Below are positions 16,944 through 24,963 of a DNA stretch of 64,000 nucleotides, piece after piece. The number at the start of each line of letters is the position of its first letter. The first letter of the stretch is position 1. Below the pieces are notes generated by a model. It made no database searches and had not been told where the DNA came from. It saw only the letters and a list, made by a program, of their open reading frames with translations. The DNA is from Sphingopyxis sp. OAS728 (GTDB lineage: Bacteria; Pseudomonadota; Alphaproteobacteria; Sphingomonadales; Sphingomonadaceae), in the NCBI RefSeq assembly GCF_014873485.1, contig NZ_JADBDT010000001.1, positions 2,356,001-2,420,000 of the forward strand, given 5' to 3'. Both the position numbers and the translations under genes were made by a program.

Positions 16944-17591
16944 TCAGCGCGGGCGCAGCCCCTTTTGCTCCATCCGCCACTTTGCCATTTCGATGCGATC
17001 CTGCCCGAAAAAGGGCTCACCATCGAACACCAAAGTCGGCACGCCCCAATGGCCCGCGATCTCGAGCGCGACCTGGTTCGCGGCAATTTCATTGTCGAGC
17101 GCGTCGGCGTCGCTGACGGCCTCGGCATCGAGTTCGGCGAGGTCGAGATCGGCGCGGCGCGCGGCGCCTGCCAGATGGTCGCCGAGATGCCAGTCCTGCG
17201 CGCCGCCCCAGATCAACTGCCCCGCTTCATGCGCGAAGGCGAGGCTCTTGCCGCGCCGCGACGCCGCCTGCCCGAGCCGGGTCAGGCGATAGATATAAGG
17301 CTGTTCGGCGGCGATGGCGCGCGTCGCCATGTCCTGCACGATTGGGTCGGGACGCGGCGGACCGAAAGGGATGCCGTGGAACTGCGCGACACGGATCATG
17401 TCGCGCACGGTGTAGCTCAACCAGTTGGGATGGTTGCGCTCGAAAAAGTCGGGCTGGCGTACCGCGAGCGGATAGACCGGGCGCAGATTGATCGTGACGT
17501 CATGGCTCGCGGCAAGTGCGCGATAACGGCCGATAGCGAGATAGCTGTACGGCGAGCGAAAAGACCAGAAAAGGCCGGCGGTTAAAGTCAT
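16944..17591 (-). CDS. DsbA-fold protein, 2-hydroxychromene-2-carboxylate isomerase-like
   Basis: The 215-residue thioredoxin-fold protein starts TLTAGLFWSFRSPYSYLAI, which matches the SPYSYLA motif of 2-hydroxychromene-2-carboxylate isomerases; its Ser replaces the DsbA CxxC cysteine and serves glutathione in that family. The end GVPTLVFDGEPFFGQDR is the typical cis-Pro and C-terminal block. It may be a glutathione-dependent isomerase or transferase in aromatic metabolism, but no degradation cluster surrounds it. ATG 17591 is preferred over an upstream start that would run into the MarR operator. Confidence 0.85.
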   Translation of the reverse strand: MTLTAGLFWSFRSPYSYLAIGRYRALAASHDVTINLRPVYPLAVRQPDFFERNHPNWLSYTVRDMIRVAQFHGIPFGPPRPDPIVQDMATRAIAAEQPYIYRLTRLGQAASRRGKSLAFAHEAGQLIWGGAQDWHLGDHLAGAARRADLDLAELDAEAVSDADALDNEIAANQVALEIAGHWGVPTLVFDGEPFFGQDRIEMAKWRMEQKGLRPR

Positions 17592-17686
17592 CCCCACATC
17601 CTGCCCAAAAACATGCCCCACGCAAGCAGTGTAAAGAAAATTTACACCATATTCGAGACTGTTGGCAATCCCCACGCTGGCATTGA

Positions 17687-17710
17687 ATATAATAGCAATT
17701 GCTATTATAT
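17687..17710. promoter_or_regulatory. 24-bp perfect palindrome, MarR operator
   Basis: The half-site ATATAATAGCAA at 17687-17698 is followed directly by its exact complement at 17699-17710. It ends 8 bp before the MarR ATG (17719). The core TAGCAATTGCTA is the classic shape of MarR-family sites, and TATAAT-like boxes lie in both arms, so the regulator probably occludes the promoter of its own pump operon and perhaps of the divergent isomerase. Confidence 0.88.
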
Positions 17711-17718
17711 CTTACGAT

Positions 17719-18165
17719 ATGAGTGAAACGATCGGATTCCTGCTGAATGACAGCGCGCGCCTGTTCCGGCGCTCGTTCAACGCGCGCACGAAGGACAGCG
17801 GGATCACCGCGCTGCAATGGCGGTTGATCACCTATCTCAAGCGCCACGAAGGGATCCGGCAGGGCCCGCTTGCCGAGCTGATCGAGGTCGAACCGATCAC
17901 GCTGTCGCGCATGGTCGATCGGCTGGTCGAGGCCGAGCTGGTCGAGCGCCGCGCCGACCCCGCCGACCGCCGTGCCTGGCAGCTTTACCTGACGCCGCGC
18001 GCGGGCGAGATGCTGAACGGGATGCGCCCGATCGCCGAGGCGCTGACCGCCGAGGCGATCGAAGGATTGAGCGCGGCCGAAGTCGAGCAACTCACCGACC
18101 TTGTCGAGCGCGTCCGCGCCAATTTGTCCCGCCGCATCTGCCAAAAAGAAAAAGAGATCGTTTGA
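17719..18165 (+). CDS. MarR-family repressor of the adjoining efflux operon
   Basis: The 148-residue protein is a MarR winged-helix dimer. It has ITALQWRLITYLKRHEG, the recognition region LAELIEVEPITLSRMVDRLVEA, and the wing RRADPADRRAWQLYLTPRAGE (DxRA motif). Relatives such as EmrR release DNA on binding phenolic or hydrophobic drugs. The ATG at 17719 follows the 24-bp palindrome; a start at 17662 would make the operator coding. The stop overlaps the EmrA-like start by one base (TGATG), so the repressor and pump are one operon. Confidence 0.93.
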   Translation: MSETIGFLLNDSARLFRRSFNARTKDSGITALQWRLITYLKRHEGIRQGPLAELIEVEPITLSRMVDRLVEAELVERRADPADRRAWQLYLTPRAGEMLNGMRPIAEALTAEAIEGLSAAEVEQLTDLVERVRANLSRRICQKEKEIV

Positions 18166-19265
18166 TGGACCAGCTCTCCCCCTCCCGCCCGAAGGCCGAG
18201 AACGCGACGCCGCCCAAGGCTGCGCCGAAGGCCGATCCTCTGCCCGCGCCCACGCCGGCGGCCGACGCCGCGCCCAAGGCGAGCTGGCGCACGCGCCTGC
18301 TGATGTTCGGCCTGCCCGCGCTGCTAATCGCGGGCGGTGCCGGCTGGTGGCTGACGAGCGGCGGATCGGTGTCGACCGACAATGCCTATGTCCAGATGGA
18401 CAAAGTCTCGGTCGCCGCCGAAGTCGGCGGCCGCATCACCGAAGTCGCGGTGCGCGACGGCCAGCAGGTCGCGAAGGGTCAGTTGCTGTTCCGGATCGAC
18501 GGCGAACCCTATGCGCTGACCGTCGCGCAGGCGACCGCCGCGATCGACGCCGCCGAGGTCGAGGTCGGCAATCTGTCGGCGAGCGCGAACACGTCGAACG
18601 TCGACATCGCCGCGGCGCGCGAGGACGTCAAATTCGCGCAGGTGACCTTCGACCGGCAGGCGGCGCTGATGGAAAAGGGCTTCACGACGAAGGCCGCCTA
18701 TGACGCGGCGCGCCACGCGCTCAGCCAAGCACGCGAGAGCGTCCGCCAGGCCGAAGCCGCCGCCGCCGAAGCCCGCACCAAGCTTGCCGCCGGCCCGTCG
18801 AGCGGGATCAACCCGCAGGTCGAGGCCGCGCGCGTCCAGCGCTCGCAGGCGCAGGTGAACCTCGGCCGCACGACGGTGCGCGCGCCGAGCGCCGGGCGCA
18901 TCGCGCAGTCGGACCGGCTGCAGGTCGGCCAGATGATGGTCGCCGGGCTCCCTGCCGTCACGCTCGTCGACACCGCGCATCCGTGGGTCGAGGCCAATTT
19001 CAAGGAAACCGACCTCGCCGACATGCGCGTCGGCCAGCGCGCCGAGATCAGCTTCGACGCCTATCCGGGGGTGAAAGTGCGCGGCCATGTGCTGACGATC
19101 GGCGCGGGCACGGGCAGCGAATTTTCGGTGCTGCCTGCGCAGAATGCCACGGGCAACTGGGTCAAGGTGACGCAGCGCGTGCCCGTCCGCATCGCCTTCG
19201 ACGAAAAGCCGTCGCGCGACATGATCGCGGGGCTGTCGGCCGACGTGCGGGTGTTTACGAAGTAA
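18165..19265 (+). CDS. EmrA/HlyD-type membrane fusion protein
   Basis: This 366-residue periplasmic adaptor has a Pro/Ala-rich cytoplasmic head, one membrane helix (LLMFGLPALLIAGGAGWWL, about 48-66), and the EmrA signature STDNAYVQMDKVSVAAEVGG, with GRITEVAVRDGQQVAKGQLL as the first lipoyl half. A helical hairpin follows, then GRTTVRAPSAGRI and VTLVDTAHPWVEANFKETDL. It bridges the EmrB-like inner-membrane pump to an outer-membrane TolC channel. No TolC-type gene is present here, so an outside one must serve. Confidence 0.93.
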   Translation: MDQLSPSRPKAENATPPKAAPKADPLPAPTPAADAAPKASWRTRLLMFGLPALLIAGGAGWWLTSGGSVSTDNAYVQMDKVSVAAEVGGRITEVAVRDGQQVAKGQLLFRIDGEPYALTVAQATAAIDAAEVEVGNLSASANTSNVDIAAAREDVKFAQVTFDRQAALMEKGFTTKAAYDAARHALSQARESVRQAEAAAAEARTKLAAGPSSGINPQVEAARVQRSQAQVNLGRTTVRAPSAGRIAQSDRLQVGQMMVAGLPAVTLVDTAHPWVEANFKETDLADMRVGQRAEISFDAYPGVKVRGHVLTIGAGTGSEFSVLPAQNATGNWVKVTQRVPVRIAFDEKPSRDMIAGLSADVRVFTK

Positions 19266-19271
19266 GGTCCC

Positions 19272-20861
19272 GTGGCGAGCAACGCCCTCCCCCGCCGCTC
19301 CGCCGCCGCGGCGCTGCCCGACGATGACAGCATCCCGCTGCACGAACGCGTGCGCTATCGCGGGCTGCTGACCGTCGCGGTCATGGGCGCGTCGATCATG
19401 CAGATCCTCGACACGACGATCGCCAATGTCGCCATCCCGCATATGCAGTCGGCATTGGGCGCGACGAGCGAGACGGTGACGTGGGTGCTGACGAGCTATA
19501 TCCTAGCGAGCGCCGTCGCGATGCCGATCACCGGCTGGCTCGCCGACCGGATCGGTCGGCGCGAATTGTTCATGGCGGCGGTCGTCGGCTTCATCATCGC
19601 ATCAATGGCGTGCGGCGCCGCGCAATCGCTCGAACAGATGGTCGCCTTCCGCTTTTTGCAGGGGGTGAGCGCGGCCTTTATCGGGCCGCTGTCGCAATCG
19701 GTGATGCTCGACATCAACCCGCCCGAACGCCACGCGCGCGCGATGTCGATCTGGGGCATGGGGATCATGATCGGGCCGATCCTGGGGCCGATATTGGGTG
19801 GCTGGCTGACCGAGAGCGTCAACTGGCGCTGGGTCTTTTACGTCAACCTGCCCGTTGGGCTGCTCACGCTCGCGATGATGTGGGCGCTGCTGCCCAAGAC
19901 AAAAAGCGTCACGCGGCGGTTCGACCTGTTCGGTTTCTCGATGCTCGCGCTGGGGCTCGCCGCCTTGCAGCTGATGCTCGACCGCGGCGCGCATCTCGAC
20001 TGGTTCGACAGCATCGAAATCTGGATCGAGCTGGCAGTCGCGGTCTCGTGCCTGTGGATGTTCGTCGTCCATATGTTCACCGCGCGCGCGCCGCTGTTCA
20101 GCCGCCTGATGCTCGCCGACCGCAACCTCGTCACCGCGATGGGCTTCATGATCGTGATCGGGGTCGTGATGTTCGCATCGATGGCGCTGCTGCCCCCGAT
20201 GCTGCAGAATCTGTTCGGCTGGCCGGTGATCGATACCGGCGTCGTGCTCGCGCTGCGCGGGATCGGCATCCTCGCCAGCATGTGGGTCGCGGGGCAATTG
20301 CTCGGCAAGATCGACGCGCGCTGGATGGTCGGCACCGGGCTGCTCATCGCCGCTTACTCGCTCTGGCAGATGAGCCACTGGTCGCTCGAAATGGGGATGC
20401 AGCCGGTGATCATCAGCGGGCTGGTGCAGGGGCTGGGCATGGGGCTGATCTTCATCCCGCTCAACACGATGGCGTTCGCGACGATCCAGCCGCAATATCG
20501 CACCGACGGATCGAGCCTGCTCAACCTGTTCCGCAGCATCGGCGCGTCGGTCGGCATTTCGGTGGTCACCACGCTGCTCGGTGCGAACATCCAGACGAGC
20601 CACGAGGACCTGGCGGCGCATGTCACCAACAGTTCGGTCGCGCTGCTCGACCCGTCGACCGCCGACCGCTTCGGCATCGCGGGCGACGCGGCGATGGCGA
20701 TGGTCAATGCCGAGATCAACCGGCAGGCGGCGATGGTCGCCTATATCGACGATTTCTGGCTGATGATGTGGGTGACGCTGGCGTCGGTGCCGCTGGTGCT
20801 GCTGCTACGCCCGCCGAAGCCCGGGGGGCCGAAGGCGTCGGCGGCGGATATGGGGCATTAA
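19272..20861 (+). CDS. DHA2-family drug:H+ antiporter, EmrB-like
   Basis: The 529-residue, 14-helix major facilitator starts at a GTG (19272) with AAGG 6 bp upstream, 6 bp after the EmrA-like stop. It shows TIANVAIPHMQSALG (motif D1), GWLADRIGRRELFM (motif A) and GPILGPILGGWL (motif C), the DHA2 set. EmrB pumps expel hydrophobic, often uncoupling, drugs through EmrA and TolC using the proton gradient. The three genes form a complete repressor-adaptor-pump operon of the emrRAB type. Confidence 0.94.
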   Translation: MASNALPRRSAAAALPDDDSIPLHERVRYRGLLTVAVMGASIMQILDTTIANVAIPHMQSALGATSETVTWVLTSYILASAVAMPITGWLADRIGRRELFMAAVVGFIIASMACGAAQSLEQMVAFRFLQGVSAAFIGPLSQSVMLDINPPERHARAMSIWGMGIMIGPILGPILGGWLTESVNWRWVFYVNLPVGLLTLAMMWALLPKTKSVTRRFDLFGFSMLALGLAALQLMLDRGAHLDWFDSIEIWIELAVAVSCLWMFVVHMFTARAPLFSRLMLADRNLVTAMGFMIVIGVVMFASMALLPPMLQNLFGWPVIDTGVVLALRGIGILASMWVAGQLLGKIDARWMVGTGLLIAAYSLWQMSHWSLEMGMQPVIISGLVQGLGMGLIFIPLNTMAFATIQPQYRTDGSSLLNLFRSIGASVGISVVTTLLGANIQTSHEDLAAHVTNSSVALLDPSTADRFGIAGDAAMAMVNAEINRQAAMVAYIDDFWLMMWVTLASVPLVLLLRPPKPGGPKASAADMGH

Positions 20862-20903
20862 TGGGAACGGCGGCTTTGGGGGTGGGCAGCGGACGCTAGC
20901 CGT

Positions 20904-21323
20904 CTATCTGTTGACAGCCATCCCGCCACATGGCGCGGCGTCGTTTTTTATTCCGGTCCGCATGATAATGCTAATCGGCCTGCCATCGACCGACACTTGC
21001 TTCGGGACGTCAATTCGCTCCGCACTCTCAACTGAGAGAGTTAGCGTCTTTGGGTCTGTCCAACCGATATCGACACCGTAGGCGCAGCCGCTCCGCGCTG
21101 CTCCGTAAAGTCGCCCAGCTTGAACGGGCTTCTGCTCCTGCTTTGACGAGTCCGATAGTTCGACGAGATAGCCATACGAGGTCGTGGCTCCGCCGTTGGT
21201 TTCAAATAGCACGGCGCTGGTCCGACCGTCCGGTGACGCTAGTTGCGTCACCTCATCGCGCGGAGGTTCTGTCGTACATGCCACGAGGGACAACATAAGG
21301 AGAGTAGCCCGGAGCTTCATCAC
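20904..21323 (-). CDS. Putative lipoprotein of unknown function
   Basis: The 139-residue product starts MMKLRATLLMLSLVACTTEP with a lipobox LVAC (Cys16) and so is probably a lipoprotein. I recognise no domain; the mature part has a SPDGRTSAVLFETNGGATTS stretch, and Cys residues at GCAYGVDIG and APCGGM near the end could pair. Its codons use A and T at third positions more than the neighbours do, which hints at acquisition. It lies alone, 43 bp beyond the EmrB-like gene in convergent orientation. Confidence 0.6.
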   Translation of the reverse strand: MMKLRATLLMLSLVACTTEPPRDEVTQLASPDGRTSAVLFETNGGATTSYGYLVELSDSSKQEQKPVQAGRLYGAARSGCAYGVDIGWTDPKTLTLSVESAERIDVPKQVSVDGRPISIIMRTGIKNDAAPCGGMAVNR

Positions 21324-21373
21324 CTAGCAGTGCCAAAAGAACGGAACGTCTGCAATCGGTCGGTAGCAGCCGC

Positions 21374-21829
21374 TCAGCCCGCCCGGCGCGCCATTGCGAG
21401 GCGCATGAATTCCGCCGGGTCGGCGTTTTCGGCGAAGACCGGCACTGTCGGGTCGATCGCGATCCAGCCGCGTTTCCGGCTGGTCCAGATATGCGCGAAG
21501 GGTTCGAGCCCCGATGGATCGTCGAGGGTGCCGGCGCGCACGATCGTCATCGCGGGATAGACGGTGTTCGCATTGCACACGCGGCTGAAGCAGTCGGGGC
21601 AGTGCCGGTTGTTCGTCGTCCCGCCGGACGGGCGCTCGGTCGAATAGATCATACTGCGCCCGGTCAGTGTCAGCGCATCGGTCGATACGATGACTTGATC
21701 GGCAAAGGCGCTCGCGGTCGATTTCTGGCAATCGAGGCAGTGGCAGCAATAGTTGAGCAGCGGCCCGTCCTGTTCGAAGCGGTAGCGCAGTTGCCCGCAG
21801 CGGCAGCCGCCGGTGAATTCGGCAGCCAT
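21374..21829 (-). CDS. GFA/CENP-V family zinc protein
   Basis: The 151-residue protein has the GFA pattern: GGCRCGQLRYRF, CCHCLDCQKSTASAF and HCPDCFSRV, giving the Cys sets that bind two zinc ions. The family is named for a glutathione-dependent formaldehyde-activating enzyme, but the true function of most members is unknown. One base separates its start from the stop of the lipoprotein gene upstream, so it ends a four-gene chain (DDAH, DUF2238, lipoprotein, GFA). Confidence 0.9.
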   Translation of the reverse strand: MAAEFTGGCRCGQLRYRFEQDGPLLNYCCHCLDCQKSTASAFADQVIVSTDALTLTGRSMIYSTERPSGGTTNNRHCPDCFSRVCNANTVYPAMTIVRAGTLDDPSGLEPFAHIWTSRKRGWIAIDPTVPVFAENADPAEFMRLAMARRAG

Positions 21830-21830
21830 A

Positions 21831-22436
21831 TCAGCGGAAGAAGCAGTTGGTGCCGGCGAAAAGCGCGTCGATTTTGGCCGCGTCGCCGGGCGCCGCGAAC
21901 ATGCCGCCGATTACATTATCGCCGGTGCCGATGCTGAATTCCTCGCCCAGCGTGCTGTCCTCGAGGTCGACGATCGACACCGATTCCCCCGCCTTGGCGC
22001 GCGTCGTGCCGATGGCGATCCCGCTCATCGTCGAGTAGGTCGCGGCGCCGGGTTCGTTACCGAGGAACCAGCCGGCGAACTTGCCGTCCTGGAAGTTGAG
22101 CGTCATCGCGTCGTAGCGAGTGAATTCCATCGGGCCCGCGCCGCATTCCTCGTTGGTGCTGCGGTCATCCTCCTTGCCCGCGACGTTGGCGAGCGCGGTT
22201 TCCGCCTGCGCGCGCGGGACGCCGAAAGCGAGCAGGCTGGTCTTGCCGCTGGTCTTGTCGACAAAGCGCAGCCCTTCGCCATCGAGATTGACCGCAGTGG
22301 TCGCGGCATTCGGGCCGTCATTCTTCGCCTCGGGCACCGGCGGCGCAACCGGATCGGCGTCGGCGGGCGCCTTGTCAGCGGCGGGTTTGCATGCGGCGAG
22401 CAGGCCAATCATCGCGAGGGTGACGAACTTACGCAT
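21831..22436 (-). CDS. Lipoprotein of unknown function
   Basis: The 201-residue protein has a lipobox LLAAC (Cys16) after MRKFVTLAMIG and a Pro/Ala/Asp-rich linker. The mature domain carries GLRFVDKTSGKTSLLAFGV, an ECGAGPMEF Cys, NFQDGKFAGWFL and a late GTNCFFR. I know no named family for it. AGGAG lies 5 bp before the ATG at 22436, and its first 8 bp overlap the end of the DUF2238 gene, so translation is coupled. Confidence 0.75.
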   Translation of the reverse strand: MRKFVTLAMIGLLAACKPAADKAPADADPVAPPVPEAKNDGPNAATTAVNLDGEGLRFVDKTSGKTSLLAFGVPRAQAETALANVAGKEDDRSTNEECGAGPMEFTRYDAMTLNFQDGKFAGWFLGNEPGAATYSTMSGIAIGTTRAKAGESVSIVDLEDSTLGEEFSIGTGDNVIGGMFAAPGDAAKIDALFAGTNCFFR

Positions 22437-23055
22437 ATTCTCTCCTGTCGCGGCGCGGGATCGCCAGCACCAGTATCGCACCGAGGGTCGCGAGCGCCAT
22501 ATCCTTTTGCGCGTCCCATATGTCGCCTTGCTGCCCGTTGTAGCGATCGGCGGTTTCGCCCGCCGCGACGATGGTGAGCAGCCATTCGAAGATTTCGTAG
22601 AGGCAGGATATCGCCAAAACCCAGCCGAGCACGGTTAATGTTGCGCCGCGCGGGCCGAAGCCGCCCCAGCGCCGCGCGATCTCGGCAACGGGGATCACCG
22701 ACAGCGCGCCGAAGGCGAAATGGACGAGGCGGTCATAATGGTTGCGCGTCCAGCCGAAGGCGTCGGACAGGCTGCTGCCGGTGATCGCGCGCGCCCAGTC
22801 GTCATAAGGGACATTGCTGTACGCATAGCGGCCGCCGAGCGTGTGGAGTGCCATGAAGAGGGCGATGCACGCGACCGAGGCGGTCGACAGCGGCCAGCGG
22901 CGGAGCAGCCATGGCGCGGCGACGATCAGCAGCATCGTCGGGATATGCTGGAGCAACGCGATTTCGGGATAGGGCTGGTCGACCTGCGCAAGGAGCAGTA
23001 GCGCAAGGAGCGCCCCGATAAGGCGGCGCTGCGCGGGCGGGGTGGCGGCGCTCAC
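22429..23055 (-). CDS. DUF2238 integral membrane protein
   Basis: The 208-residue protein has about six membrane helices and the DUF2238 (YjdF-like) signatures LHTLGGRYAYSNVPYDDW, NHYDRLVHFAFG and a late YEIFEWLLTIVA and GQQGDIWDAQKDM. Many acidic and His residues are buried, but no biochemical role is known. The GTG at 23055 (VSAATPP) overlaps the DDAH stop by 4 bp (GTGA) and is the only plausible start in frame. Confidence 0.85.
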   Translation of the reverse strand: MSAATPPAQRRLIGALLALLLLAQVDQPYPEIALLQHIPTMLLIVAAPWLLRRWPLSTASVACIALFMALHTLGGRYAYSNVPYDDWARAITGSSLSDAFGWTRNHYDRLVHFAFGALSVIPVAEIARRWGGFGPRGATLTVLGWVLAISCLYEIFEWLLTIVAAGETADRYNGQQGDIWDAQKDMALATLGAILVLAIPRRDRREYA

Positions 23056-23831
23056 CAGCGCAGCGACATGCAGCTGAGCCCCGCGTCGATATGCGCGATC
23101 TGGTCGGTCGGCAGCGGATGGATTTCGATGCCGCGCTCCGCGAGCAAAGCGTGCGTCGCGGACCAGCGGTCGCCGACGAGCACGGTGTCGCGAATGCGCA
23201 GGATATTGGCGGCGGGCTCTTCGCCCGGCGGGGTCGTGACGACCTCGAGCCCGTCGAACTGCGGGCAAGCGGCGAGCGCCGGGACGGCGAGGATCGTGCG
23301 CGCATCGATCAGCCCGCAGCCGGTCTTGAAGTGAAGCACGCCCGGCGGGGTTTCGGCGATCTCCGCGCGATAGCCGAGCTGGCCGAGCAGGCCCGCGAGT
23401 TCTTCGGCGCCGGTGCGGTCGGTACGCGCCGAGAGACCGATGATCACGCGGTCGGCGAGGCGCAATATGTCGCCGCCGTCGGCGTAGCCGGGGCCGGTCA
23501 TTTCGAGGAGGCGCGGGTGGTGCGCAGCGAGCGCGCCGCGGATATGCGCGACCTCGCCCGCGCGGCTCGGCGCACCGGGACGGAGCAGGATCGCGCCCTT
23601 GGGGAAGGTCAGCGCGACATCCTCGGTGAACAACGCATCGGGGAAATCGTCTAGCGGTTCGAGGACTTCGACCGCGAGGCCGAGGGTACGCAGCGTCGCG
23701 ACATAGGCCTCATGCTCGGCGAGGAGGCCGTAGAAATCGGGGTCGGGACCGCCGTCGGCGCGGATACCCTTCACCGCCGAACGGGCGGGGGCGCGGCAGA
23801 GGGCACGGGTGAAGGCATAGGGACTGGTCAT
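23052..23831 (-). CDS. Dimethylarginine dimethylaminohydrolase-like amidinotransferase
   Basis: The 259-residue protein belongs to the guanidine-modifying pentein fold. It shows FPDALFTEDVAL, a YADGGDILR substrate-binding block, the catalytic His in VLHFKTGCG and the catalytic Cys in the C-terminal GLSCMSLRW. DDAH hydrolyses methylated arginine to citrulline and methylamine; citrullination or arginine use is possible instead. The two genes that follow are coupled to it by overlap, but are of unknown function, so they do not sharpen the substrate. Confidence 0.88.
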   Translation of the reverse strand: MTSPYAFTRALCRAPARSAVKGIRADGGPDPDFYGLLAEHEAYVATLRTLGLAVEVLEPLDDFPDALFTEDVALTFPKGAILLRPGAPSRAGEVAHIRGALAAHHPRLLEMTGPGYADGGDILRLADRVIIGLSARTDRTGAEELAGLLGQLGYRAEIAETPPGVLHFKTGCGLIDARTILAVPALAACPQFDGLEVVTTPPGEEPAANILRIRDTVLVGDRWSATHALLAERGIEIHPLPTDQIAHIDAGLSCMSLRW

Positions 23832-23844
23832 GCCCCATCCCTAC

Positions 23845-23876
23845 CCGTTCGCATCCCGAAGTCGAGATGCGAACGG
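23845..23876. repeat. Intergenic palindrome between asd and DDAH genes
   Basis: CCGTTCGCATC at 23845-23855 and GATGCGAACGG at 23866-23876 are perfect 11-bp arms with a 10-bp loop. It lies 14 bp downstream of the asd stop and 14 bp upstream of the DDAH start. There is no T run, so it is a repeat or processing hairpin rather than a classic terminator. Confidence 0.7.
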
Positions 23877-23890
23877 AGAGAGGTTCGGGC

Positions 23891-24916
23891 TCAGCCCTTC
23901 TTGAGGTGGCGGCGGCCGAGCAGCTCGGCGATCTGCACCGCGTTCAGCGCCGCGCCCTTGCGGAGATTGTCGCTGACGCACCAGAGGTTGAGGCCGTTTT
24001 CGACCGTCGGGTCCTCGCGCACGCGGCTGACGAAGGTCGCGAAGTCGCCGACGCATTCGACGGGGGTGATGTAACCGCCGTCCTCGCGCTTGTCGTGGAG
24101 CACGACGCCGGGGGCTTCGCGCAGGATGCGCTGTGCGTCCTCGGCCGACAGTTCATCCTCCATCTCGATGTTGATCGCTTCGGAATGGCCGACGAAGACG
24201 GGCACGCGGACACAGGTCGCGGTGACCTTGATCTTCGGATCGAGAATCTTCTTGGTCTCGACGACCATCTTCCACTCTTCCTTCGTCGAACCGTCGTCGA
24301 GGAATTTGTCGATGTGCGGGATGACGTTGAAGGCGATCTGCTTGGTGAACTTGTTGATGTCCTTCTCATCGCCGACGAAGATCTGGCGCGTCTGGTTCCA
24401 CAGCTCGTCCATGCCCGCCTTGCCCGCGCCCGACACCGACTGATAGGTCGAGACGACGACGCGCTTGATCTTGGCGGCGTCGTGGAGCGGCTTCAGCGCG
24501 ACGACCATCTGCGCGGTCGAGCAGTTCGGGTTCGCGATGATGTTCCGCTTGGTATAGCCGTCGATCGCGTCGGGGTTCACTTCAGGCACGATCAGCGGCA
24601 CGTCGGGATCCATGCGATAGAGCGACGAGTTGTCGATCACGACGCAGCCGGCGGCCGCTGCCTTGGGCGCGTGGATCGCGGTCGCGTCGCTGCCGATCGC
24701 GAAAATCGCCATGTCCCAGCCCGACCAGTCGAAATTCTCGATATTCTGGCACTTCACGGTTTTACCGGTATCGCCGATTTCGATCTCGTCGCCCTGGCTG
24801 CGCGACGATGCGACCGCCGCCAGTTCGTCGTAGGGAAATTCGCGCTCGGCGAGAATGGCGAGCACTTCGCGCCCGACATTGCCCGTGGCTCCGGCGACTA
24901 CGATACGATAACCCAT
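23891..24916 (-). CDS. asd: Aspartate-semialdehyde dehydrogenase
   Basis: Asd (341 residues) reduces aspartyl phosphate with NADPH to aspartate semialdehyde, the branch point to lysine/diaminopimelate, threonine and methionine. GATGNVGREVL is the nucleotide loop, ANPNCSTAQMVVAL holds the catalytic Cys, and VRVPVFVGHSEAINIE includes the catalytic His. Its product feeds peptidoglycan through DapF, whose gene lies 12 kb away. The gene is monocistronic in appearance, and 47 bp separates it from the DUF1287 gene upstream of 24964 on the same strand. Confidence 0.97.
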   Translation of the reverse strand: MGYRIVVAGATGNVGREVLAILAEREFPYDELAAVASSRSQGDEIEIGDTGKTVKCQNIENFDWSGWDMAIFAIGSDATAIHAPKAAAAGCVVIDNSSLYRMDPDVPLIVPEVNPDAIDGYTKRNIIANPNCSTAQMVVALKPLHDAAKIKRVVVSTYQSVSGAGKAGMDELWNQTRQIFVGDEKDINKFTKQIAFNVIPHIDKFLDDGSTKEEWKMVVETKKILDPKIKVTATCVRVPVFVGHSEAINIEMEDELSAEDAQRILREAPGVVLHDKREDGGYITPVECVGDFATFVSRVREDPTVENGLNLWCVSDNLRKGAALNAVQIAELLGRRHLKKG

Positions 24917-24963
24917 TTATTCACTCCTCAGTGCAAACACTCGGTTGAAAACGTAACTAAAAC

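Noticed and set aside
15358..17292. 644-codon plus-strand frame over the M2 peptidase and hydrolase
   Set aside because: The peptidase and hydrolase on the minus strand have complete catalytic motifs, whereas this frame has none.
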